Of a DNA stretch of 64,000 bases, positions 47,911 through 64,000 are shown piece by piece; position 1 is the first letter of the stretch; every line of letters begins with the position of its first letter. This DNA is from Trissonchulus latispiculum (taxonomy: Eukaryota; Nematoda; Enoplea; Enoplida; Ironidae), in NCBI GenBank assembly GCA_030248195.1, contig JASAND010006966.1:32205-96204 (forward strand), written 5' to 3'. The notes beneath the pieces are model-generated. The model had not been told where the DNA came from and ran no database searches. It saw nothing but the letters and a program-made list of their open reading frames with translations. A program made the translations under genes and the position numbers.

Positions 47911-48189
47911 TTACCATGTGGACAATCCGTTTGGGAAGGTGACCAGGACAAACCGAACCACACCATATGGGGTCCGGAGCAGCCTGCTAACCCTTGCCAG
48001 TTTCCACGTAATCCTAGGAGTACAATCCCTCAGAAGGACCACCTCCCCTTCCTTGGGTTCCCTAGACAATTCTTTGTTCCTGCGCTTGAAATTAGTTCTT
48101 TGGGCTTCCCTCAGTTCCTGAAGATACTGTGTATGCCACAGCACCCAAAACTGGGCAAGCTTCTTTCTGATGTGTTTTCTGGGCCACAT
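47911..48189 (-). pseudogene. BEL/Pao integrase C-terminal fragment
   Basis: Encodes FWVLWHTQYLQELREAQRT, then GEVVLLRDCTPRITWKLARV, the conserved tail of Pao integrases (W...YL..LRE, then G..VL..D...PR..WKL). The core DDE domain is absent. Confidence 0.85.
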
Positions 48190-48529
48190 GACGTAATAGC
48201 GACATCCACATGGACAATCGTATCCTTGTAATAACGAACTAAGTTGTAGTGCCGATTGATTCCAACTTCCAAAGTTCTGACACGTCCTTTTCTATGTTGC
48301 AAAGAAACGTCATCGTCGTTGAAGACCGTTCTGCTTGTGACCGAAGCGTGTTGCCAGCCAAAATTGGACCCAAAGGAGTGAAAATCATTGCAAGATTTCC
48401 TTCCGACTGAATTGACTTTTGACCTTCGTTCCCATTACAGCATTCCAGTAGTCCATACCAAGCAAAACGTCAATTCTGGACTCTTTGGTTTGGTTCAGTG
48501 GAGTATTCAGCGGTTTGTATTCGCACCTT

Positions 48530-48835
48530 TCACCAAGTATTGCTGGTTAGCTTCACCGGATAAAGAGGAAGTGGTGGAGCCATTCCTGGAATTGAATAGG
48601 CGTTGATCTTGAGACGGAAACAGTTTCTTCCATGGATCACCGTTTGAACCACTTGAGCCTTGACGTTTTCTGTTTCCGATGTATTGAAACGAGCCGTCTT
48701 CAATACAGTATTGGCTCCCGCCCCAAATGATCCGCTGAATCCTTGTCGATGCATGTATATCGTGCACCACCGTCGAAGTATATGTGTTGAGTCCGGATAT
48801 GACCCGTTTAAGGATTGTCCACGTTGGTCCAACAC
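48530..48835 (-). pseudogene. BEL/Pao protease-like fragment
   Basis: This frame follows the gag part on the minus strand, where Pao elements encode an aspartic protease. It includes a stretch (NVKAQVVQTVIHG then FRLKINAYSIPGM) of the kind seen just after the protease active site. The active-site triplet itself is not clear. Truncated and out of frame with gag. Confidence 0.5.
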
Positions 48836-48877
48836 GCTGCCATCATGATGCCATCCGCTCCATTAGCATCGGCCAGG

Positions 48878-49189
48878 CTACGTGTGTCCAAGATCCGAAG
48901 CTGGTTCTTCTTCTTCTGGATTGGAGACCTGTTGAACCGCATTACTGGCGGTTTCTTCTTGTTCCACAGACGCTGGAGTGATGCCCTTGCTGCTTGCAAT
49001 GAAAGCATGTTTTCCTTTTTTGCAATCATTTGCCATATGTTGTTTACTCAAACATTTGAAACAGCGTCCTTCTTTGCGTAGAAGATCCTTTCTCTGGCCA
49101 AATTCGTAACTCTGCTTACAATCATCACTATTGTGACCCGGATGACCGCAAAAAGCACAAGCCAACTTGGCTTTAAACTGAAACTGCAA
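48878..49189 (-). pseudogene. BEL/Pao gag zinc-knuckle fragment
   Basis: Two CCHC-type knuckles, CAFCGHPGHNSDDC and CFKCLSKQHMANDC, are separated by a basic spacer, a pattern typical of Pao nucleocapsids. An acidic linker (SNPEEEEPASDL) leads toward the protease part, and the reading frame then shifts. Confidence 0.85.
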
Positions 49190-49541
49190 AAACGTTGAAG
49201 CTGTCGAACAACTTTCGAATTCAGAATCTTACTTTGCTTCCTTTACTGAGGTGTCTTTTGAGGTGCACCTGAGAAAGAATGGAAACGTTATAAATGGAGC
49301 TCTGAGTATAGAGATATGTTGGAACGTGAAGATTTTTATACATTGTAGTTCCCTATATGTAATTTTTATTGACTTTGGAATATAAAATATAGCTGTACTT
49401 TTGTTGTACATATTTTAGAGAGTTTGCTTTTGTCTACTAATTTCGCTTCTTATGATTCAACCAACGGACAATTGTGAACGATGCTCATTCGTTATCACAT
49501 CTGTATAATTTCCTGCCATTTACTACTGTGGTTAGTTAACT

Positions 49542-57361
<7,820 letters not shown>

Positions 57362-57851
57362 TCACGGTTGTTTATTTATGTACCTTTTTACTATTAAATA
57401 ATTGTAACTGAAGCAGCTATTGGAAAAATTGTAAGCCCGTGGTGGGAATTCAGTTCAGCTGATAGTCCGGTAGTGTCATGGTAGTAGCATGTCTGATTTT
57501 AAAGCCAGAAAGGCCGTTATTTGATCAACAGCTGGGCCAGTTGTTTACTGTCAATCCTGATTAAAAAGCTGACTTTCCAGTTCTCTTCTCTCTCCTAAGC
57601 CCTGTTTCAAAGGTATACGGTGTCTGAAGCCTCCCATCTTGGGTTTGCTCTCTTTTTGGCCTACCAGTTTGGTAGCAGTGCACACACTGAAGCGTTAACG
57701 ATGTTAACGATATAACGTTAGCAATAATGAAGTTTAGTCTGGAAATTATTCAAGCCACATTTATTTATCCACAATCCACGTGCAACTGGTCATCATATTA
57801 TTTTGTAACAACACATTTACCCATCAATGACAGTAATAGTTTCCATTAATT

Positions 57852-59438
57852 TTAATAGGCATTAAGTACATACGGTCTATATCCGTTTTCCTGTCTCCAG
57901 ATAGTCTGAGCCGGTCGGGGCATTTGTTCTCTTTGGCGAACGATGTCTGCGTAGATCATATCCGGAAATCTGATTTGGTTAATAGGTTGACCATTACGTG
58001 GGACTGAAAGTATCGTATATATATAATAGCTAGCGTGTATAAGTAGTATACAAAGGAGTGTTCTGGCACAGAGGAACGTCAGATCTTAAGGCGCCTGGCA
58101 AAATCAATTATTGTATACCGATATAATAACAAATCTATGCCTCAACTTGACTTGCTGACCTACCTGTAAATATACTACCCTATACACTGTTGTTTTCAAG
58201 TAGAAAAACACGTCAGATTGAGCCCTACAGTTTAGTGAAGACTATATTTTTTTATAAAATCACTTCATTGTTGCTTTGGTAGGGACCTTAGGCTTCTCAG
58301 AATCCTGTTCCAAAAAGATCCATTTACGCTACGAATAAATATGATAATACTAGGATTTCTTACCTTGTAGTACTTCTGTTTCCACCTATTCCTGTCTTTT
58401 TAAGTCTGTTTGAATTGTTTTTCCATCTGCCTTTTGAAGACGGAAAATATATTTTAAAATGAAATTTCATAATACATAGACGGCACATAATATCTACTAA
58501 TCTTTTTTAATCGGTCCAAACCTTGACGCAAAGTGGTGTAGTTCACAAAGCACACTCTGAAAGATTTTCAAACTAGAGGAAAGGCCAACCTTGACGGAAA
58601 ACAGCTCACGTCCAGTGAACTGCGTCAGGGTACTGTAGGATAATCCAAATTTAGATAATGTTTCTTCGCAAATTTATGATAACTTTAGAAGCGGACATAA
58701 ATAGTTAAACGACAATTGCAAATTCCATATTACAAAACTATATGTAAAATCAAGATTATATAATAGCAAGAGTGGGAAGCTTAGCCCTTCCTAATGGAAA
58801 TGGCCTGCGAGCTGCTCGGCACATTAACGTCGAAATCTCGGGGGGAGAGTCCCACTTACCATTGGTCAGCATGTGTTTATATGCGTTTGAACTAAAACGC
58901 ACCTGACTGGCTAATTACCTACCTTATGTCAAATTTATGTGTATAAGTGGACCCCCAGAGATCTCAGTGGGGTTCCCGCATAGCGCTGTTAAGCTTGTGT
59001 TTATATGCGATTGAACTGAAATGTATTTGATTGGCTGCTTAGCTACCGTAATCCTCATCAGTGCATTTCAGTTCGACTGCATGTGGGTCCACTTATACAC
59101 ATAAATTTGACATAAGGTAGGGAATTAGCCAATCAGATGCGTTTTAGTTCAAACACATATAAACACATGCTGACCAATGGGAAGTGGCGACCCCCCCCGA
59201 GATTTCGGCCTTAATGTGCCGAGCATCTCGCAGGTCATTTCCATTAGGAAGGGCTAAGCTTCCCACTCTTGCTACATATTATATACTCTTGGTAAAACTT
59301 ACCGGCTAAAATGAAGGTTGACTCAACTGGACCTGAATAAAATATCAAAGACATCAGCACTCCAATCATCAAACACCAATAAGGGAATCTTAAATCTCCA
59401 AATGCCATGGCTGTATTTCTTCGCGGAAGAAATTTCAT
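57852..59438 (-). CDS. Small secreted or membrane-anchored protein, unrecognised family
   Basis: Two minus-strand exons, 59438-59303 and 58003-57852, are spliced in phase 1 (GTAAGT donor, CTTTCAG acceptor) and give 95 aa. The N-terminal half has a hydrophobic segment (YWCLMIGVLMSLIFYSGPVES) that reads as a signal peptide or anchor, best from the second Met. The second half is polar: RNGQPINQIRFPDMIYADIV, then a Pro/Arg/Gln-rich end with QTIWRQENGYRPYVLNAY at the C-terminus. There are no cysteines in the mature part and no clear dibasic neuropeptide sites. I do not recognise the family. Support comes from phase, splice sites and a clean stop, not homology. The intron carries a 511-bp palindrome. 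It is convergent with the TMEM151 gene, with 490 bp between stops. Confidence 0.6.
58764..59274. mobile_element. 511-bp palindromic foldback element
   Basis: The outer ends TAGCAAGAGTGGGAAGCTTA and the complement of TAAGCTTCCCACTCTTGCTA are perfect inverted repeats. The arms continue about 200 bp with few changes (GCCCTTCCTAATGGAAATG, GCACATTAA, CATGTGTTTATATG, ACCTTATGTCAAATTTATGTG). An inner stem (ATTGAACTGAAATG / CATTTCAGTTCGAC) is also present. It sits in the intron of the small-protein gene. No open frame. A target duplication is not resolved. Confidence 0.85.
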
Positions 59439-59449
59439 AAAGAAAAAGA

Positions 59450-60420
59450 CAGTTGAAACTACTTCTCATAAGTTCGAGCATTCAGCTTAAGGCATGTTAT
59501 TTCAGTTGGACTTAGGCGCTTCTCATCTGAGCTCTTTATACCTACTACTTTTCTCATTATCTGCCCACCCAGTCCTATTATGTACACAATTTCTCCCCGT
59601 TGGAGAAACAATTAAAGAGCATAAGCGTTGAACTTCGATAAATTTGGTCGAGTAAAACTCTAGGTAGATAAAGTTCAGATTCAGTGAAAAGTGATACCTT
59701 TTCTTCATTGCCCAGATTCTTTGATTTAGAGAACATGTGATTTGAATAGCTAGGCAAGAATAGATTCTGCTAAAAGCCGTGGGCAGAAATATTCCTTTAA
59801 CTGCTGCATGGAAATGGGGACAAGACAAACACTTTAATCGAAGATTAATGTTGCAGGAAAAATGACTGGAGGCGTTTGTTAGTGACCGGAAGTTTTTGAA
59901 ATTATCCAACATTTTAGCTATAATTACGTTGTTGCTAAATTATTCATTCTTTCTAGCAGGTCCTCAATCATTCCCCCCTCCCCCACTTTTCCTACACAAA
60001 TCGGGAATAGTTTCGAGTTGAAAACTTAGGAAATCCGAAGAAGGTTAGGTTGGTTCCAATTTTGCCCGGAGCGCCACCTGTGTGACTTTAGGTAGGATCC
60101 ATTTGTACTGCCATTATAGCTTCTATTTTAGTATTAGAGCAACTATATTTAATGATATACGAATGAACCGTGCCTAAAATAAAGCTTTAACTGATGAGTA
60201 AATATCTAACTATAACTAATATTTAACGGAGCACAAATTGCTGTTGGTTAAGGATTAAGAGATCAGGTTTAGTTCTGTTTACTTTGTCTTGATCAAACTC
60301 ACAGGTATTTCGGATTCTAAAACTTTGTAACAGTATATAATTGACAGTGTAAGCTAATTGTAAAAGCATTAGGTTCTACAGAATGCCACTGCATTCTTAA
60401 ATCCCAAACATGCTTATAGA
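59450..60420. other. Spacer upstream of the small-protein gene
   Basis: The minus-strand frame 59912-59523 (129 codons) has no recognised domain or start context. The rest is AT-rich and probably holds the promoter of the minus-strand gene. Confidence 0.35.
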
Positions 60421-60909
60421 TAGGGTTGTTAATTTACATGTAAAAAAGTAATTAATTTTTTACACCTGTTTTTAACAGTGTAAAAAAGTGTTAAAAACTG
60501 TAAAAAAAGTGTTAAAAAGTGTAATAAATGTGTAAAAAATGTTTCGATGCCAAATTCATTTCCTCTGTACCACAGTAATGTTTGACGCGTTAGTCAACTG
60601 TCAGAAAGGATGAGTTTAAGCATTTACTACAGGCCACAGCCTCTAAGGCTATTTTATTTTGATAATCGCCCAAGAATTTTGTTACAATTGCCCGCAAACC
60701 TCCAGAAACTATTAATGTTTTCTTTTTGCACTTATAAAGTGACGGCAATGAGGCCTAGGGACGAAGCAGCAGAAGAAAGAACCCTCAAAAGAGAAAAATA
60801 AATAGAAACGATGAAAATAGCAGCGAGGAGGAAAGGAAAAGAATGGAAATCAAAGGAGGAAGAGGAAAATGTAAAGATATAGCCAGCAAACCAGTCAAAG
60901 ACCTAGCCC

Positions 60910-60911
60910 CC

Positions 60912-61006
<95 letters not shown>

Positions 61007-61047
61007 TATATATATAATATATATATAATATATATAATATATATATG
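60910..61047. repeat. (TA)n microsatellite
   Basis: Long TA dinucleotide tract inside the GTGTAAAA element, followed by A/G-rich low-complexity DNA to 61480. Confidence 0.95.
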
Positions 61048-61479
61048 AGGGGGGCCCAAAGGGGAAAATAGAAGAAAAACTAAAAAATAAATAGAAGAGA
61101 AAATAAAATAGGGGGGGATAGTGTAAAAAATAATGAGATGAAGGGGAAGAAAGGAATAGGTATATAAGAAATAGAAACAGAAAGCAGCTATATATATATG
61201 TAAAATATATATATATAATATATAAGATATAGATAAGAGAGGAAGAAAATTATAACAAGAGCGAGGAGGAATAGGTAAAAAGAGAGTAAAGTGTTAAAGA
61301 AAAGGATAGTGTATAAAGAGAAACCAGTAAAGCAGCTTATATAAAAAATATTTATATTATAGTATAGATAAGATAAAGAAAATTTAAAAATAAGAGCGAG
61401 GAGGAATTAGTGTAAAAATGAGAGTAAAGTGAGGAAGAGGAATCAGGTAAGAAACCAGAAACCAGTAAGAGCCTAGTCT

Positions 61480-61480
<1 letters not shown>

Positions 61481-61516
<36 letters not shown>
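61481..61516. repeat. Poly(T) tract (~36)
   Basis: Uninterrupted T run, adjacent to a G-run. It could be the complement of a retroposon poly(A) tail inserted on the minus strand. Confidence 0.9.
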
Positions 61517-61517
<1 letters not shown>

Positions 61518-62339
61518 GGGAAGAAAGGAAAGAGAGGGGGGAGTGGGGCAAATTTAGAAAAACAAACACTGTAGAAAGTGCCATTTAGGTTGTTTGCATT
61601 AGTGAGATCAGAAAATCAAGAGCATTTTCAAATTATTTAATTTCAGAATTTTCAAAATTTTCTATTTCAAGTTTCAAAATTTTCATGTAACGAGAACGTT
61701 CGGTTTTGAAAAATTTGTCAGAGTATTGTCTGGTGTTTTATCTGGTGTTTTAGATTTCAGAGATTATTTTGACTGTGAAATTTTATTCTGAAATATTGTT
61801 CCATTATGGCTTAGAATGAATTGGACATTTTGTTAAATTTTATTGACTAAGATGTTCACTGAACCTTCTTGCTGGATTTCTAAATTTTCAACTTCAAAGA
61901 AACAATCCTCTGAGCAGGTTATCTGGCACGAAATTCAATTGCAACCGAGTAACAGTCGGCAACTAATTGATCGAAAATGAATTCCCGCAAAACAGGGTCT
62001 AAGCATCGTCTTTATTTTTTAATGTCATTTTTACTTCTTGAAATAAAATACTTTTAATGTACGTACTGAAACAAAACCTGTCTGCAATGTATACTATACT
62101 TGAAAACACCATTTTTCACAATCGGCGTATACGTATAGTTGTGAAAACGTGTAAAAAAAGTGTAAAAAATTCCGAAAAGTAGTGTTAAAAAATGTTAAAA
62201 AGATGTAAAAAATCTAGTGTTAAAATGTGTAAAAAAGTGGTGTTAAAAAGTGTAAAAAATCTGTTAAAAAGTCCGAAATTTTGCTACTGTTACTTTTTGC
62301 CATTTTTACTTTTTTACAATTTACAACCCTACTTATGGA

Positions 62340-62975
62340 TGCTTATAATTGGCCACTTTAAGGTGCTGGTTCGAGTTCGTGTATTTTTAGAGTTTCAAAG
62401 CGCAATTGTCGTTGAAATTCATTCAAATTTGCTAAAAGTAGGTACACCATTTAGCCTTGAAAAGGTTTTAGGAAAGTCGCGCCGTAAAAATTTGAGTTTA
62501 GAGAAACTAGCTTTAATTCGCCACAACTTGCACTATGACAACCCTACATAGATAAACTTACCGTCATTCGAATCCTCTCACAAAGACTTTTCTTTTGACA
62601 GTATCCTTCGGTTCTGAACGGTTTGAGATACAACTGCGAAAATCTCTGCCTACGTACAGCAAAGAAAATGTGAAATGTTGAAAATACCAACCAGATTGTT
62701 TTGAACATGGATTTCTCTCATGTAAGCAATTGGAAAACGTCTTTACACACGCATTTTTGGGACAATTGGTCGAGGGATGTTTTCATGATTTCGAGTTTTG
62801 TCTTTCTATTCGAGCAAAATAGGCGTCCAAACCTAAAACTTTTGACAAAAGTCAGACAAAATTTAAATTTTTGAGCTTACTTGAACATTACACAATTTCA
62901 GAAAAATAACCTTCGGGTTCTTTTGGTTGAAAAAAATTAAATTAAAATTCATCAAAAGAAGTCGATTTTTTAAGT
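62340..62975 (+). repeat. Dispersed repeat, copy 2
   Basis: Collinear with the reverse complement of 12960-13745 (see that entry). It starts right after the GTGTAAAA element. Confidence 0.6.
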
Positions 62976-63472
62976 TTTGAAAGATCAGTAGACGCCAGGA
63001 ATTAGCTGTTCGGTGGATTAGCCCATGTCCCAAACATATTGAATCCCGAATATAAGCTTATTTCGTCAAGAATTGCGATAGTTATTCAATTTTTTCGATT
63101 TTCAAAATCCTTTGATCTTTGCCGCTTTTCAAACTTTGACTGGATATTACTCGCGACTCACTCAATGGAAAAATTTTTTAATTGGAGTTCCACGACCGCT
63201 TATGTGTTAGCTTTCACGTAATGCATGTGGTTTTTTAAAAATTTGAAAATCGAGATTTTCGAAAACTACCAATTTTTGACCGAAAATTTCGGTAATGCGT
63301 ATCCAACAAAAGCGAGTAAAAGTAACAATCATAAAGTTTAATTTGAGCTGATTCCAACGATATAAAGTATTCGTGGCTACTACTTTCATAACTTCTACCG
63401 ATCTTTCATAACTGAAAAAATCGGCTTCTTTTGATGAATTTTAATTTTTTTAAGTTTTTTTCAACCAAAAGA
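62918..63472. repeat. Inverted repeat with ~90-bp arms
   Basis: The left arm (TTCTTTTGGTTGAAAAAAATT, then AAAATTCATCAAAAGAAG-CGATTTTTT) is the inverse of the right arm at 63395-63472. The spacer is about 370 bp and non-coding. Confidence 0.75.
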
Positions 63473-64000
63473 AAGTTCATGCCATGTCGGTTCAGAAAAT
63501 ATATACATTGCTGCAGCAAAAATGTGCCGGTGATGCAGTATAAACAAAACAATTTCACCCCCTACATTTTTTGGTCATACATTACTAAAACGTTTGCTTT
63601 TGTTTATTTTGTTTTATTTTGACAATGTGTTTGTTTGACAACGTAAAAGAAAAGACTCAGCGAATGATTTTTCAAACAATTAGCTTTGTTAAGTTATTTA
63701 TAGGCTAAGTTTTATGCTGTTATTTATACTTTATTTCCTATGTATTACCATAATGCAAGCATTTATTTGTAGTTAAACGTGTTCATGTGTTTAAAGTATT
63801 CGTTACCAGTGCCTACTATATTGCCTGTTTTTATTTATTATCTGAAATGACAGTCTCTTGTATACATTTTGTTCTATTCTTTTTGTGTTGTCTTGTTGCT
63901 TATAAATTAAACAGGTCGTTTTTGTGTTTTAAGTAAACGTACTTTTAACAAAATACATACATGCTGTACAGTTTCACGTTTGTGTGATTTTGAAACTCAT
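63473..64000. other. AT-rich end of window, no gene seen
   Basis: T-rich sequence with a single chance frame (63431-63622). Confidence 0.45.

Larger units (their letters stand above)
47911..49189 (-). mobile_element. BEL/Pao retrotransposon remnant, internally deleted
   Basis: On the minus strand the order is gag zinc knuckles (49189-48878), a protease-like part (48835-48530), a short unassigned frame (48302-48111), and then the integrase C-terminal domain (48189-47911). Reverse transcriptase, RNase H and the integrase core are missing, so about 3 kb has been lost. No LTRs were recognised. It lies just upstream of the TMEM151 first exon. Confidence 0.8.
60421..62331 (+). mobile_element. GTGTAAAA-family hAT-like element, copy 2 (1911 bp)
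   Basis: Terminal inverted repeats start TAGGGTTGTTAATTTACATG and end TTTTTTACAATTTACAACCC plus TA. Flanks CTTATAGA (60413-60420) and CTTATGGA (62332-62339) agree at 7 of 8 positions. GTGTAAAAAAGTGTTAAAAA arrays occur at both ends (60437-60545 and 62147-62275). The interior matches copy 1 in reverse, with TA-repeat and A/G-rich expansions (60910-61480) and a T36 tract added. Non-coding. Confidence 0.85.

Noticed and set aside
59523..59912. 129-codon minus-strand frame near the small-protein gene
   Set aside because: No domain, no splice link to the 95-aa protein and an ordinary AT-rich composition.
61200..61480. A/G-rich stretch as a gene or promoter
   Set aside because: Low-complexity expansion inside a transposon, with no conserved frame.

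Overview
The window is animal nuclear DNA. It has spliced genes with GT-AG introns, AT-rich spacers and many transposable-element remnants. The gene set is two TWK-type two-pore K+ channels, a single-chain globin with a myristoylation-type N-terminus, a UDP-glucuronosyltransferase, a divergent Cys-loop receptor and a TMEM151 homolog. With Ty3 and BEL/Pao elements, this best fits an ecdysozoan invertebrate, most likely a nematode (moderate confidence). No spliced leader or operon was seen.

Host genes. Two tandem K2P genes lie on + (14451-15734 and 17003-18593, each lacking its N-terminal exon). A two-exon globin is on - (19447-20516). A four-exon UGT on + (35506-37986) is convergent with a six-exon Cys-loop receptor on - (38102-41333), with 115 bp between stop codons. 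A seven-exon TMEM151 homolog is on + (49542-57361; 558 aa; a 4-kb first intron and one GC-AG intron). A two-exon gene for a 95-aa secreted or anchored protein is on - (57852-59438). Most exon joins were checked for phase and splice sites and give proteins of the expected length.

Mobile DNA. A damaged LTR element without recognisable pol occupies 6999-12251. A Ty3/Gypsy element with 113-bp LTRs and a 5-bp target duplication (AACAG) occupies 26665-31009; its coding region is broken by several frameshifts and a stop. An internally deleted BEL/Pao remnant lies at 47911-49189 (-). A tRNA-derived SINE lies at 14049-14120 (-), and a poly(A)-tailed retroposon ends at 22649.

The most striking pattern is a set of non-autonomous hAT-like elements. 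Each family has its own self-complementary short motif near its ends: GGAACC, GGGGCC, GTGTAAAA, AGTTAA, GTGGAC, GATTCAAA, GGGTCA or a poly-G/C tract. Several have clear 8-bp target duplications (TTCAGAAA, GTCACAGG, GCACATTT). A TTA-flanked MITE (2367-3212), three foldback elements, and two GC-richer stretches packed with short perfect hairpins (about 4.3-5.9 kb and 31.2-32.9 kb) complete the accessory layer.

Between these features the sequence is mostly AT-rich intron and spacer in which I see no further gene. One exception is a 141-codon cysteine-rich reading frame at 6225-6647 that has no start codon.
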